A stretch of 64,000 bases of DNA from Enterococcus saccharolyticus subsp. saccharolyticus (GCF_029023825.1 NZ_CP118957.1:1403501-1467500), one strand, 5' to 3'. Positions 50,212-61,542 are shown, numbered from the stretch's first letter. Numbers and translations: made by a program. The notes: generated by a model from the sequence alone, not told the origin.

Positions 50212-51129
50212 CTACATCAATTTTTGATAAATTTGTCTAAGCACTTGTTTTCTTTGTTGAATCGCACCATAATGTTGTAATTTTTCACCAGCTGCTTCAT
50301 CTCCAAATAATTGTTGGTATTCTAATAAATAACTCTCTATCCATGCAGATATTTCCTCTTCATTTGGTAGAAATGGATACATCAATGCAAAGTGCGCATC
50401 TATTTCGGCTGTGATCATTTCTTCTAATTGAACATCTTTTAATTGCTGGTGTTGGATACATTCATGGGCACGTCGAAGTGCGGCGGTTTCTTCAAGCAAA
50501 GTCAATTCTGATAAATGAACGGTTTTTCCTTGAATGATTACTTCACCAGTCGCACCTACTTTTACTAATTCTTCTACTAATTTTGGCAAAAGAAATGGAT
50601 TTTTAGCCGTAGGAAGAAATTCTTGTGCTAACTGCAAAAATTCTGTCAATGAGCTATTTTTCAACCAATTATTCCATGCTTTCTGGGGCACAGGATGATT
50701 CGTCTGATCCCATTGTTGCAACTGGTTCTTTTTAATAACCCGTTCATTGGCACCAATTAACGCTTGAGCATACTCTAGTTTTTGTAAATCTTGTTGGATT
50801 TGCTCAAAAGAACGGGAAGTTTGTTGTAACCAACGATGCACAGCTAAATATTGTCCATCTAGCATTAATAGACGCAAATACATTTCAAAACTAGTTGGCT
50901 CATTTAAAAAATCATCTAAATAATCTTCTGCTACTTCAAGCGCTTGTGGAAATTCACCTAAGTCTTGTAATATTTGGACTAATTTTTGACAATGCTGAAA
51001 GTTGGGCTCTAAACGATATAGTTGTTCAAACAATTGTTTCGCTGCTAAAAATTCTTGTTCTGCTAATTTTTTATTTCCATTTGCCCACAGGCGCTCGGCC
51101 TCATTAGGAAATGACAAAATATCTGACAT
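50212..51129 (-). CDS. TPR-like cytoplasmic protein of unknown function
   Basis: A 305-residue helical protein. The first half contains at least two tetratricopeptide-like units (AERLWANGNKKLAEQEFLAA; LVQILQDLGEFPQALEVAED). The second half is helical and acidic without known motifs. No signal or membrane segment. It lies between the RDD gene terminator and tig. A protein-interaction role is all that can be inferred. Confidence 0.8.
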   Translation of the reverse strand: MSDILSFPNEAERLWANGNKKLAEQEFLAAKQLFEQLYRLEPNFQHCQKLVQILQDLGEFPQALEVAEDYLDDFLNEPTSFEMYLRLLMLDGQYLAVHRWLQQTSRSFEQIQQDLQKLEYAQALIGANERVIKKNQLQQWDQTNHPVPQKAWNNWLKNSSLTEFLQLAQEFLPTAKNPFLLPKLVEELVKVGATGEVIIQGKTVHLSELTLLEETAALRRAHECIQHQQLKDVQLEEMITAEIDAHFALMYPFLPNEEEISAWIESYLLEYQQLFGDEAAGEKLQHYGAIQQRKQVLRQIYQKLM

Positions 51130-51145
51130 CGATTTCCCTTCTTTC

Positions 51146-51176
51146 TAAAAAATTAGGTCTGGAAAATTTCCAGACC
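51146..51176 (-). terminator. Terminator behind the RDD gene
   Basis: GGTCTGGAAA/TTTCCAGACC perfect hairpin followed by a T-run on the minus strand. Confidence 0.9.
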
Positions 51177-51809
51177 TTACACTTGAACCTGCTTATTAAA
51201 AGCTTTAATCATATTTAACGTTACCACACTCGTATCCGTTAAATAATCTCCTGCATGCTGTTTTCGTTTGGTAAAGGCAGTCGGCAAATAGCCTACATAC
51301 AAAAATGGATTGGCTTGTAAAGCAAAACGACAAGCCACTTCGCGGACTAACACGGTTTGCCATGATAATTCTTCTTCATTTAATCCAATGACACGAATAC
51401 CAAAAATCATCTTACCGATTGTTTGACCACGATTTAACTTTGTTAGCAAGGTAAAATACGCTAAATAAATACTGATACTCAATAAACCATACACGCTAAA
51501 TAGTTCAGGAGACATGGAGAGATTCAGTGCGCGAAAACCTACGTCTAGTAAAATTTTGGTAATTGCTGTAATACAAAGCATATCAATTAAAAACGCCCAA
51601 AAGCGAATCCAAAATCCTGCGTAAAAATAGGTCGGAAAATCATTCACGACGCTTTTTTTCATTGGCTCTTCAAATCGCTGCCATGCGGCTTGTTTTTGTT
51701 CAATTTCTTCCTCTGTATAGTCTTTGTCTTTAAAAGAAGTCAGCACTTGTTGGTAAAAATCATCTGGATGATAGTGTGTCGGCTGTTTATCTTTCAATGG
51801 TTCACTCAT
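51177..51809 (-). CDS. RDD-family membrane protein
   Basis: A 210-residue protein with a cytoplasmic N-terminus and an RDD domain (about 70-195) with membrane helices near WIRFWAFLIDMLCIT, ELFSVYGLLSISIYL and the conserved GQTIGKMIFGIRVI segment. RDD proteins are implicated in ion or small-molecule transport, but the substrate is unknown. The ATG at 51809 follows GGAGGTGAG, which is the 3' end of sppA; the two genes are one base apart and evidently coupled. Confidence 0.85.
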   Translation of the reverse strand: MSEPLKDKQPTHYHPDDFYQQVLTSFKDKDYTEEEIEQKQAAWQRFEEPMKKSVVNDFPTYFYAGFWIRFWAFLIDMLCITAITKILLDVGFRALNLSMSPELFSVYGLLSISIYLAYFTLLTKLNRGQTIGKMIFGIRVIGLNEEELSWQTVLVREVACRFALQANPFLYVGYLPTAFTKRKQHAGDYLTDTSVVTLNMIKAFNKQVQV

Positions 51810-51810
51810 C

Positions 51811-52833
51811 TTACTCACCTCCATAATAATACAAAGGTTTCGGTGCATCTGGTGTCCCAATACTTTCAAGAATAGTTAAGACACGTGTGCTTTCTGATGG
51901 TTTCAATCCTTGAACTTCGGCTAACTTTGAACCAAACCACGTATTGGCAAAGCCTGTTGCTGACAAATCATATTCAATTAATTCGGCATTATCTAAGTCT
52001 TGCTCTGTACGTAGTGCGGTTAACGCATCTTCTGGAAATCCTAATTCATCCACTAAGCCATTATCCAATGCTTGTTGGCCATCATAAATACGACCATCAG
52101 CAATTTTTCGTACTTGTTCTTCTGGCATTTGACGACCATCAGAAACAATTTTGACAAAACGATCATACGAATTATTAACGAATGTCTGTAACACTTCTTT
52201 ATCACCTGCTGTTGGTTTTCTGGCACCAGACCCAACATCTTTTAAGGCACCACTTTTATACGTAGCATCTTCAATTCCTAATTTTTCAAATAATCCCGCA
52301 TAATTAATGCCACTCATAATCACACCGATTGAGCCTGTCACCGTTTCCTCGGTTGCAAAAATTTTATCCGCCGATGCCGAAATATAATACCCGCCACTGG
52401 CAGCCATTTGCGTCATCGTGACATAAATCGGCACTTCTAACTCTTGAATTTTGCGAATTTCTTTGGCGATTTCGGCACTTTGATAAACCCCACCACCTGG
52501 TGAATTCACTTCTAATAAAACACCAGCAATCGTTGGATCATTTTGGATCTGTTTTAATTCTTCCAAGAACATTTGATGATTGTATCCTTCTGTTGCAAAT
52601 AAACTACTCCCTGTATCAGAAATTTCTCCTTCTACATATAGATGTACAATTCGGCGCTGTTCATCTCCAGGTTCAACCACAAATTCGGCTAGTTCATTTG
52701 TGCCGTAAAGTAATGCATTTAACCCACTTAATGTATCCGTCTCTTCTTGTTTGGGTTGTATCAACGCAGCAATTCCTGAAAAAATAAATAATCCAACAGC
52801 AATCGCAACCGCTACCCATCTTCTTGTATTCAT
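51811..52833 (-). CDS. sppA: Signal peptide peptidase SppA
   Basis: A 340-residue membrane serine protease that degrades cleaved signal peptides; in Gram-positive bacteria it can also be linked to resistance to lantibiotics. One N-terminal membrane helix (about 7-24). The Ser/Lys dyad is Ser in VTGSIGVIMSG (about 168) and Lys in TYKSGALKDVGS (about 220). Full length for the Gram-positive type. It follows a 94-residue gene and precedes the RDD gene. Confidence 0.94.
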   Translation of the reverse strand: MNTRRWVAVAIAVGLFIFSGIAALIQPKQEETDTLSGLNALLYGTNELAEFVVEPGDEQRRIVHLYVEGEISDTGSSLFATEGYNHQMFLEELKQIQNDPTIAGVLLEVNSPGGGVYQSAEIAKEIRKIQELEVPIYVTMTQMAASGGYYISASADKIFATEETVTGSIGVIMSGINYAGLFEKLGIEDATYKSGALKDVGSGARKPTAGDKEVLQTFVNNSYDRFVKIVSDGRQMPEEQVRKIADGRIYDGQQALDNGLVDELGFPEDALTALRTEQDLDNAELIEYDLSATGFANTWFGSKLAEVQGLKPSESTRVLTILESIGTPDAPKPLYYYGGE

Positions 52834-52849
52834 AGACGCTCTCCTTCAA

Positions 52850-53134
52850 TTAATATAAGTTTTCAATCACAATTACATTTTCAACTGGTCCATCGGCATT
52901 CATTTTTTCTGCTTTGTCCACCAACGCATACCCACCAAAAAATTCTTCTGTTAAAACGTCTTGCACTTGAAAAGCACGTGCTTCTTTCACTTGAATAGAT
53001 GCTGGTAAAATTTCTTGTAAACTATCCCAACCAGTATCTAACATTACTTTTGTATCATCTGACACATTTGCCTTTTCTAACTTTCGGACGACTTCTTTTA
53101 ATTCTTTAAAAGTCATTGCTTGAACTTCTGACAT
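52850..53134 (-). CDS. Small hypothetical protein upstream of sppA
   Basis: A 94-residue cytoplasmic protein, mixed alpha/beta, ending in NVIVIENLY. No recognised domain. Ribosome site GAGGGG before the ATG; 16 bases to sppA, so it heads that operon. A TACAAT-type -10 lies about 25 bases upstream with only a weak -35. Confidence 0.75.
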   Translation of the reverse strand: MSEVQAMTFKELKEVVRKLEKANVSDDTKVMLDTGWDSLQEILPASIQVKEARAFQVQDVLTEEFFGGYALVDKAEKMNADGPVENVIVIENLY

Positions 53135-53253
53135 ATTATCCCCTCTTTCTCTTCCATTGTATCGAATCCAACAAAAATTTGACAGAAAAAACTTGTTTTT
53201 CTATACTTTCCAACCGTTTTCGTTAGACCAATTTAATTTTATTTATTTTTTTG

Positions 53254-53282
53254 TTGACTTATAACGTTTTTATGTATATGAT
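53254..53282 (+). promoter_or_regulatory. Promoter of glmS
   Basis: TTGACT (53254-53259) and TATGAT (53277-53282), 17 bases apart. The transcript then runs through the ribozyme. Confidence 0.8.
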
Positions 53283-53330
53283 TACCAATGTATTTCTAAA
53301 CTAAGCAACACACAAGATAAACTATACCAA

Positions 53331-53473
53331 TTTAAAGCGCCAGATCTATTGAGACTACTTCAAATAGATGACGAGGACAGAGCTTATCGAATATTCGGCG
53401 GGTGGCTCTAGGGTCTGCACTCTACAGACAAGGACAAAACAAGACTGTGAGGTCTACACAAAACACTTGTCAT
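53331..53473 (+). ncRNA. glmS ribozyme (glucosamine-6-phosphate-sensing)
   Basis: Self-cleaving riboswitch in the glmS leader. The cleavage site is A-GCGCC (between 53336 and 53337). The conserved core follows: GACGAGG (from about 53370), CTTATCGA, TTCGGCGGGTGGCTC (from about 53394) and the A-rich 3' pseudoknot part (GGACAAAACAAG). When glucosamine 6-phosphate is plentiful it cleaves the mRNA and lowers GlmS. Confidence 0.92.
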
Positions 53474-53522
53474 GCAGTTAGAAATACATAATGACAAACA
53501 GAAAGAAAGTAGGAAACTCATT

Positions 53523-55334
53523 ATGTGCGGAATCGTAGGAATCGTAGGAAAAGAAAATGCAGAAAAAATTATTATCAACGGATTGGAACGTTTAGAATAT
53601 CGTGGTTATGACTCAGCGGGTCTATTTGTTTCTGATAAACAAAACCATCATTTGATTAAAGCGCAAGGTCGCATTAAAAATTTAGAGGAAAAAATGACAG
53701 ATGATGTCAACGGAACTATTGGTATTGGCCATACACGTTGGGCAACACATGGCAAACCATCTGAAGAAAATGCTCATCCTCACACTTCTCAAAATGGTCG
53801 TCTAGTTCTTGTTCATAACGGCGTCATTGAAAACTTTGAAGAAATTCGTCAAATGTACTTAACAGATGACACTTTTTATGGTGAAACAGATACGGAAATC
53901 GCTGTTCATTTAGTTGCAGCTTTAATGGAAAACGAACAACTTTCAACAAAAGAAGCATTCCAAAAAGCATTGACAATCATTCAAGGTTCATATGCTTTTG
54001 CTTTAGTCGATAAAGAAGATGGCGAAACAATCTATGTTGCCAAAAATAAAAGCCCACTATTAATTGGTCTTGGTGATGGCTTCAATGTTATTTGTAGCGA
54101 TGCTTTAGCAATGCTAGATCAAACAAGTCATTTTGTTGAAATCGTTGATGGTGAAATGGTTACTGTAACTGCTGAGGGCATTCAAATTGAAGACGAAAAA
54201 GGCAACAATGTTTATCGCGAATCTTATGAAGCACAATTGGATTTAACAGATATTGAAAAAGGAACTTACCCTTATTACATGTTGAAAGAAATTGACGAAC
54301 AACCGGCTGTTATGCGTCGTCTTGTCCAAGAATATCAAGCAGAAAATGGTGCAATCAAATTAGATCAAGAACTAGTTGATGAGGTCATCACCAGCGATCG
54401 TATTTACATCGTTGCTTGCGGTACAAGTTACAATGCTGGTTTAGCTGCCAAACAACTGATTGAAAAAACAACAGAAATCCCTGTTGAAGTACATTTATCA
54501 AGTGAGTTTGGTTACAATATGCCTTTGTTATCACAAAAACCATTCTTTATTTTCTTAACGCAAAGTGGTGAAACAGCAGACAGTCGTCAAGTATTAGTTC
54601 AAATTAACCGTTTAAATCACCCCTCATTAACTATCACAAACGTGGCAGGATCAACACTTTCACGTGAAGCAAAATATACATTATTATTACATGCAGGTCC
54701 AGAAATCGCAGTTGCTTCAACCAAAGCGTATACTGCACAAATCGCTGTTTTAGCTTTATTCGCTAAAGGAATTGGTGAAGTCAAACAAATTGCTGCAGCC
54801 AAAGACTTTGATGTTTTCCATGAATTAGCATTAGTTGCTTCTGCTATGGAGACAATGATTAGTGAAAAAGCAGTCATCTCTCAATTAACAGAAGATTATT
54901 TGACAGGCACACGTAATGCTTTTTATATCGGACGTGGCAATGATTACTATGTTTCTTGCGAAGCTTCATTGAAATTAAAAGAAATTTCATATATCCAAGC
55001 AGAAGGTTTTGCTGCCGGTGAATTAAAACATGGAACAATCGCTTTGATTGAAGATGGTACACCAGTCATCGGTGTGATTACTGAAGCTCATACTGGCGCA
55101 CATACACGTGGAAACTTAAAAGAAGTTGAAAGTCGTGGTGCAAAAACAGTCGTGATTGTTAGCGAAGAACTAGCACGCCCAACTGACCAGTTGGTTTTAC
55201 CAAATGTCCATCCACTCCTAACTTCATTAGTTTCTGTTATTCCAACACAACTAATTGCTTACTTTGCTACATTACAACGCGGTTATGATGTTGATAAACC
55301 ACGTAACTTAGCAAAATCTGTCACTGTAGAATAA
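53523..55334 (+). CDS. glmS: Glutamine-fructose-6-phosphate aminotransferase
   Basis: A 603-residue enzyme that makes glucosamine 6-phosphate, the first step to UDP-GlcNAc and the cell wall. It opens MCGIVGIVG, so Cys2 is the exposed N-terminal nucleophile of the glutaminase domain (1-240); this fixes the start at 53523 rather than the in-frame ATG at 53472. Two SIS domains follow (about 285-420 and 455-600) and the end [12 protein letters not shown] is the family C-terminus. Confidence 0.98.
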   Translation: MCGIVGIVGKENAEKIIINGLERLEYRGYDSAGLFVSDKQNHHLIKAQGRIKNLEEKMTDDVNGTIGIGHTRWATHGKPSEENAHPHTSQNGRLVLVHNGVIENFEEIRQMYLTDDTFYGETDTEIAVHLVAALMENEQLSTKEAFQKALTIIQGSYAFALVDKEDGETIYVAKNKSPLLIGLGDGFNVICSDALAMLDQTSHFVEIVDGEMVTVTAEGIQIEDEKGNNVYRESYEAQLDLTDIEKGTYPYYMLKEIDEQPAVMRRLVQEYQAENGAIKLDQELVDEVITSDRIYIVACGTSYNAGLAAKQLIEKTTEIPVEVHLSSEFGYNMPLLSQKPFFIFLTQSGETADSRQVLVQINRLNHPSLTITNVAGSTLSREAKYTLLLHAGPEIAVASTKAYTAQIAVLALFAKGIGEVKQIAAAKDFDVFHELALVASAMETMISEKAVISQLTEDYLTGTRNAFYIGRGNDYYVSCEASLKLKEISYIQAEGFAAGELKHGTIALIEDGTPVIGVITEAHTGAHTRGNLKEVESRGAKTVVIVSEELARPTDQLVLPNVHPLLTSLVSVIPTQLIAYFATLQRGYDVDKPRNLAKSVTVE

Positions 55335-55335
55335 C

Positions 55336-55374
55336 AAAAAAGCTTGTCGGCAAATATGCCGACAAGCTTTTTTT
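55336..55374. terminator. Bidirectional terminator between glmS and the OYE gene
   Basis: AAAAGCTTGTCGGCA and its perfect complement form a 15-base stem around AATA, with A- and T-runs outside; it lies between convergent stops. Confidence 0.93.
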
Positions 55375-55377
55375 CAC

Positions 55378-56397
55378 TTAAAACAACCATCCACGACGGT
55401 ATTGTTTGGGCGCTGCAATCTCTGTTCGTAATTCTTTCGCTGCTTGATAAGGCCAATAAGGATCACGCAACAATTCTCTTCCTAAGAAGATCAAATCTGC
55501 ACGCTCGTTTTTTAAAATTTCTTCGGCTTGAATACCGGTATGAATTAAACCAACTGCTCCAGTGGGTACACTTGCTTCTTGACGAATCAATTCAGCAAAA
55601 GGTACTTGATAGCCTGGATAAACATCAATAGGTGCTGTAACAACTGCTCCTGAACTAACATCAATTACATCTACGTCTTGTGCTTTTAGCCATTCTGCTA
55701 CAGGAACATAATCGGCTGGTGTCATCCCACCTTCTGTATAATCATGCGCAGAAATACGTACAAACACTGCTTTGTCCCACACTTCTCGAACAGCAGATAC
55801 TACTTCTTTTAACAGACGATAACGATTTTCTAAAGAACCTCCGTAGCCATCTTGACGATGATTCGCTAATGGCGATAAAAATTCATTAATTAAATAACCA
55901 TGTGCCGCATGAATTTCAATCATATCAAAGTTTGCTTGTTGCGCACGGACGGCAGCTTGCTGAAAAGCAGCAATCACTTCTTGTATATCCGCTAAGGTCA
56001 TTTCTTGTGGTGTCTTTGATTGTTCATCAAAAGCAATTGCAGAAGGTGCAAAAATTTCTTCTGGTACCTCTGCTTTTCTCCCAGCATGAGCAAGTTGAAT
56101 GCCGACCGCTGCGCCACTTTGTTTCACAAGACTAGTAATGTTCTGTAAACCTTCAATGTGTTCATCTGACCAAATACCTAAGTCGTTCACACTAATACGA
56201 CCTTCTGGTTTGACCGCTGTTGCTTCTAAAATAATCAAACCAACTTGCCCAACTGCTCGCGAATGATAATGTGTCACATGCCATGGCGTCACTTTTCCGT
56301 CTTCTGCGGCTGAATACATACACATTGGTGACATCACAATTCGGTTTTTTAATGTCAAATTGCGAATCGTCATCGATTCAAATAATTTTTTTACCAT
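55378..56397 (-). CDS. namA: NADPH dehydrogenase, old yellow enzyme family (NamA/YqjM type)
   Basis: A 339-residue FMN flavoprotein that reduces activated alkenes and nitro compounds. YqjM-type residues are visible: SPMCMYS (Cys near 25, Tyr 28), [16 protein letters not shown] (His pair), and the arginine-finger end [14 protein letters not shown] before the ATG. It follows the beta-glucosidase gene behind a terminator; its own promoter is not obvious. Confidence 0.92.
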   Translation of the reverse strand: MVKKLFESMTIRNLTLKNRIVMSPMCMYSAAEDGKVTPWHVTHYHSRAVGQVGLIILEATAVKPEGRISVNDLGIWSDEHIEGLQNITSLVKQSGAAVGIQLAHAGRKAEVPEEIFAPSAIAFDEQSKTPQEMTLADIQEVIAAFQQAAVRAQQANFDMIEIHAAHGYLINEFLSPLANHRQDGYGGSLENRYRLLKEVVSAVREVWDKAVFVRISAHDYTEGGMTPADYVPVAEWLKAQDVDVIDVSSGAVVTAPIDVYPGYQVPFAELIRQEASVPTGAVGLIHTGIQAEEILKNERADLIFLGRELLRDPYWPYQAAKELRTEIAAPKQYRRGWLF

Positions 56398-56417
56398 TTT
56401 AATTCCTCCCAGTGATG

Positions 56418-56452
56418 GAAAAACACTCCCCGTATCGTTTGTAGGAAGTGTT
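56418..56452 (-). terminator. Terminator of the beta-glucosidase gene
   Basis: AACACTTCC/GGGGAGTGTT hairpin with a short T-tract on the minus strand, just behind the stop. Confidence 0.75.
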
Positions 56453-56459
56453 CGATTGT

Positions 56460-57896
<1,437 letters not shown>

Positions 57897-57925
57897 TCAA
57901 AATTCGACACATTGTAAACACATTC

Positions 57926-57954
57926 ATTATAACTATTTTCTAATAAATATTCAA
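57926..57954 (-). promoter_or_regulatory. Promoter of the beta-glucosidase gene
   Basis: TTGAAT (57949-57954) and TATAAT (57926-57931), spacing 17, minus strand. Confidence 0.75.
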
Positions 57955-58042
57955 AATTATTTTTTCCTTCTCCCTTTCCTATAATGTGTTAAGATATTTG
58001 ATATAAAGATGCCAAAAAAATGCTACATAAGGAGAGAGTGAT

Positions 58043-58801
58043 ATGGAATCTATTACAAATTTTCGTGATTTAGGTGGCTTAAAAAACCGACATGGACAAA
58101 CAATTATCCCTAAAAAATTATTGCGTTCAGGTGAATTATCACGCGTTTCTTTACATGATTAAGAACGCTTACTGAATGATTATCACCTAGAAACAATTGT
58201 CGATTTACGTTCATTGGATGAAGTGAGTGAACGTCCCGACAAAGTTTTTAATAACACTTATTATGTTCATATTGATATTTTCAAAAGTATTCATGATGAA
58301 GGTGCAGGTTTGGAAGATTTCATTAAAATCGGTTCTGCAAAACGTGCACGCGCATACATGCATGACATTTACTATACAATGACAATCAATCCCGGCGCAC
58401 AGGCCGGCTTTACCAAAATGATTGAAACTGCCTTAAGTGTCTCAGAAAAAAATAGTTTCTTATTTCATTGTTTTGTCGGAAAAGATCGTACAGGTATCTC
58501 TGCTGCCTTATTATTAGAAATTTTAAACATCCCAAAAGAAACGATTTATCAAGATTATTTAGCAACCAATCAATTACGGGTGCAAGAAAACCAAGAAATA
58601 CTCCAATTAGCAAAGGACAATGGTGCGACACAAGAAATTACCGAAACCTTACAAATTGCCTTAAATGTTGAATCAGAATTCCTAGATACTTTCTATCAAA
58701 CAGTAACGAAAGAATTTGGCAACATCGATGCTTACTTAACCAATGTCTTGCATATTTCACCAAGGATGCAACAAGATTTACGCACGTTATTGCTTGATTG
58801 A
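58043..58801 (+). pseudogene. Tyrosine/serine protein phosphatase gene with one nonsense codon
   Basis: The frame from ATG 58043 (GGAGAGAG upstream) reads ESITNFRDLGGLKNRHGQ..., the usual N-terminus of Y_phosphatase3-type enzymes, for 39 codons, then a TAA at 58160-58162 and continues in the same frame to 58801. The signature HCFVGKDRTGISAALLL (Cys-x5-Arg) is intact in the second part. A single base change (for example CAA or GAA or AAA to TAA) explains it. An internal ATG at 58214 could give a truncated protein that lacks the N-terminal strands, so loss of function is likely. Sequencing error is the alternative. Confidence 0.85.
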
Positions 58802-58851
58802 TTTATTGTATAACCTCCTACACGCTACTTTATAACGAAGAGAATTTTTTT

Positions 58852-58883
58852 AGACTATCTGTTTATGTGATAGTCTTTTTTTC
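58852..58883 (+). terminator. Terminator of the phosphatase gene
   Basis: AGACTATC/GATAGTCT hairpin followed by seven T. Confidence 0.88.
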
Positions 58884-58939
58884 ACGATAAACAAAAACTA
58901 TCATCGGGTTAAAAAGCCTAATACTGACCGGTGAATGCG

Positions 58940-58968
58940 TTGACACGTCGTTGGGCCTTTGCTATGAT
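58940..58968 (+). promoter_or_regulatory. Promoter of the T-box-controlled metQ operon
   Basis: TTGACA (58940-58945) and TATGAT (58963-58968), spacing 17. Confidence 0.85.
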
Positions 58969-58984
58969 TCAAATCAAATCAACA

Positions 58985-59248
58985 AACACGTTGATAAAGA
59001 GAGTACCACCTATTATTTTTCTAACAGAGAGTCTCGGTAGCTGAGAAGAGATGAAAAGATAGGTGCGAAGATGGCTTTTGAGTGATTGCGATGACTCTAT
59101 ATAGACAGTCGCAAGCGGGTGCTTCCGTTATCGAGTAGAAGTAACACGATTACTTCATGAGGTGCGTTATTGTGAAAAACGCATAAATCAAGGTGGTAAC
59201 ATGTCTCGTACATCCTTAGAAGAATAGACTCTTCTAGGGATTTTTTTA
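58985..59248 (+). ncRNA. T-box riboswitch, probably methionine-specific
   Basis: A tRNA-sensing leader. Stem I contains the GAGAGTA loop-E-like motif (about 58999), the distal GGTAGCTGAGAAG segment, and the specifier loop GCGAAGATGG, in which ATG (59071-59073) followed by a purine would read Met. The T-box sequence AAGGTGGTAACATG is at 59190-59203. The terminator hairpin CCTTAGAAGA/TCTTCTAGGG with seven T follows (59213-59247). Uncharged tRNA-Met should favour readthrough into the downstream genes. Confidence 0.9.
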
Positions 59249-59268
59249 TTACACAAGGAGGAATTTGA

Positions 59269-60093
59269 ATGAAAAAATCAGTGTTAAGTGGTGTCATTGG
59301 GTTAGTTGGTGCGGTCTTGTTACTAGCAGGATGCGGCAAATCAAACGAAGCGGAAAATACAACCATTCGGGTAGGAACTTCGCCGGGACCTTATAGCGAA
59401 TTATTTTTAGAAGGAATTAAACCCATTTTGGAAAAAGAAGGATACACAGTCACAGAAACGGCTTTTGATGCCCTTTTACAAGCCGATGTTGCCTTAAATG
59501 AAGGAGAAGTTGATGTCAATGTTGATCAACATACCGCTTATTTAGAAAATTTCAACGAAAATAGTGATGCTAATTTAGTTGGATTAGTTTCAATCCCGAC
59601 TGTTCCAGCTGGTATTTTTGGCGGACGCAAAGACAGTTTAAAACAAGTTGAAGAAGGCGATACTATCGCAATTCCTGAAGATGCGTCCAATACAGCTCGT
59701 GCGTTGTTGCTGTTAGAAAAAGTGGGTTGGATTAAATTAGATGAAAAAGTAGAACCTATTGCAGCCACTACGAGTAATATCGTTGAAAATCCATTGAACT
59801 TGGACGTAGTCGCAATGGATTCTGCACAAATCCCACGCAGTCTTCAAGACATTGATTTTGGGGTCATTCCAGGTAGTATCGTCTACAGCGCAAATATTCC
59901 AGCTGAAGATAGTTTATTAAGCGAAGATATTTTAAAACAATATGAACTTGTGGTCACTGTTGATAAGAAAAATGCCGAGCAACAATGGGCAAAAGATATT
60001 GTTGCCGCTTATAAATCTGATGAATTTGCAGAATTTTTAAAAGGAAAAAATAAAAATAATTACTGGTTCATTCCAGCTGATTTACAAAAGTAA
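59269..60093 (+). CDS. metQ: MetQ/NlpA-family substrate-binding lipoprotein
   Basis: A 274-residue surface lipoprotein, the binding component of a methionine-type ABC importer. Signal peptide with lipobox LLAGC (Cys about 22); the mature part has TIRVGTSPGPYSELF and the NlpA ligand-binding body (EGEVDVNVDQHTAYLE). AAGGAGG lies 7 bases before the ATG. Control by a Met T-box supports methionine or a derivative as ligand. No ATPase or permease gene follows; it must use components encoded elsewhere. Confidence 0.92.
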   Translation: MKKSVLSGVIGLVGAVLLLAGCGKSNEAENTTIRVGTSPGPYSELFLEGIKPILEKEGYTVTETAFDALLQADVALNEGEVDVNVDQHTAYLENFNENSDANLVGLVSIPTVPAGIFGGRKDSLKQVEEGDTIAIPEDASNTARALLLLEKVGWIKLDEKVEPIAATTSNIVENPLNLDVVAMDSAQIPRSLQDIDFGVIPGSIVYSANIPAEDSLLSEDILKQYELVVTVDKKNAEQQWAKDIVAAYKSDEFAEFLKGKNKNNYWFIPADLQK

Positions 60094-60105
60094 GGAGCCT
60101 AAATA

Positions 60106-61254
60106 ATGGTAGTTGACACAGCTTTTTTTGACAAATTAACCGCTATTCGTCATCATCTCCATCGATATCCTGAACTATCTGGACAAGAATTTGAGACGAC
60201 AGCTTTTATTAAGAAAATCCTTCAAGAGCATCATATCTCTATTGTTGAGACAACATTAAAAACTGGAGTCATTGCTGAAATTGGAACAAAAGAAGAAGTC
60301 ATCATTGGTTTACGAGCGGATATCGATGCTCTACCAATTCTTGAAGCAACCAATTTAGATTACGCATCAGTAAATGCTGGCGCAATGCATGCATGTGGGC
60401 ACGATTTCCATACAACTTCTTTGTTAGGTGCAGCCATTTTACTCAAACAATACGAAGACCAATTACCAGGGAAAATTTATTTGATTTTCCAACCTGCCGA
60501 AGAAATTTTCCAAGGTGCCAAAGAAGTCATCGACGTGCTTGATTTTAGTCATTGGTCAGGATTAGTTGGTTTCCATAATGCTCCTGACTTACCTTTAGGT
60601 GCGATTTCCGCTCGCCTTTCACGTCAAATGGCGAGCGTAGATCGTTTCCATGTAATTATTCACGGTACAGGAACGCATGCCGCACATCCAGATCAAGGAA
60701 ACGATCCAATTGTCACAGGTTCACAAATTATCACCAATTTACAAGCAATTATTAGTCGTCATGTACCCGCAAGTGAACAAGCAGTTCTATCGATTACTCA
60801 TGTGGAAGCTGGCAGTACTTGGAATGTGATTCCAGATACATTCCAATTTGAAGGCACCATTCGTACTTTTGACGAAACCGTTCGTGAAACCATCATCCAA
60901 CAAACGAAAAAAATCATTCAAAACACTGCCGACAATTACAACCAAACAGTGACGATTGATTGGATTACTGGACCAGGCCCCGTCAACAATGATGAAGCAT
61001 TATATCAATTGATAACACCTGCTGTGACTTCTATTGGAACAGAATTTATTGCAGCCAAAAGTAATTTGGGTGGCGAAGATTTTGCCTTTTATCAAGAACA
61101 TGTCGCAACTTATTTTGCATCAATTGGTACTGGCAAAGGAATCCCCTTGCATCACCCGGCCTTTTTAATTGATGACCATGCCTTAACGTATAGTGTGCAC
61201 TATTATTTAAAAGCCGTCGAAACACTATTACAAATCAATTTAGGTGTAATTTAA
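60106..61254 (+). CDS. M20-family amidohydrolase (HmrB-like)
   Basis: A 382-residue metal-dependent amidohydrolase of the N-acyl-amino-acid/acetyldiaminopimelate deacetylase group. Metal ligands are in MHACGHDFHTT (95-104), PAEE (about 131-134) and the final HHPAF. Twelve bases behind metQ and under the same Met T-box, so deacylation of an imported N-acyl-methionine or methionine peptide is a reasonable inference; similar gene pairs occur in methionine regulons of Firmicutes. The true substrate is not shown by the sequence. Confidence 0.88.
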   Translation: MVVDTAFFDKLTAIRHHLHRYPELSGQEFETTAFIKKILQEHHISIVETTLKTGVIAEIGTKEEVIIGLRADIDALPILEATNLDYASVNAGAMHACGHDFHTTSLLGAAILLKQYEDQLPGKIYLIFQPAEEIFQGAKEVIDVLDFSHWSGLVGFHNAPDLPLGAISARLSRQMASVDRFHVIIHGTGTHAAHPDQGNDPIVTGSQIITNLQAIISRHVPASEQAVLSITHVEAGSTWNVIPDTFQFEGTIRTFDETVRETIIQQTKKIIQNTADNYNQTVTIDWITGPGPVNNDEALYQLITPAVTSIGTEFIAAKSNLGGEDFAFYQEHVATYFASIGTGKGIPLHHPAFLIDDHALTYSVHYYLKAVETLLQINLGVI

Positions 61255-61317
61255 GTAGAATTTTTAAACATTATTGGATACAATAAAACTATTCCAATAA
61301 AGATTGAAGGTTTTATC

Positions 61318-61500
61318 ATGTCTACCAAACGTTTTGTTCAATTATTTGTTTGCTACTTTCTTTCCATTGTTATTGCTATTGGATTAGCAAATTTATTTCC
61401 TATTACCAATCAATGGATCTATCTCTTGGTAGTGAGCATAATTGGTTATGTCGTATTAACCATTCCGCTAACTATCATGACAATCATGAAGAAAAAATAA
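61318..61500 (+). CDS. Small two-helix membrane protein (60 residues)
   Basis: A hydrophobic protein with two predicted membrane helices (about 7-26 and 32-56) and a basic tail. GAAGG lies upstream of the ATG and a strong terminator follows directly, which supports a real gene. Function unknown. Confidence 0.6.
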   Translation: MSTKRFVQLFVCYFLSIVIAIGLANLFPITNQWIYLLVVSIIGYVVLTIPLTIMTIMKKK

Positions 61501-61541
61501 AAAGAAGCTCTTCCGAATTCATTTTCGAAAGAGCTTCTTTG
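61498..61541. terminator. Bidirectional terminator between the small membrane gene and thrC
   Basis: AAAGAAGCTCTT and its complement form a long stem (61501-61540) with A/T tails on each side. Confidence 0.9.
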
Positions 61542-61542
61542 T

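Noticed and set aside
53472-53522. Upstream start of glmS
   Set aside because: GlmS needs Cys right after the initiator Met; the extra residues would block the N-terminal nucleophile.
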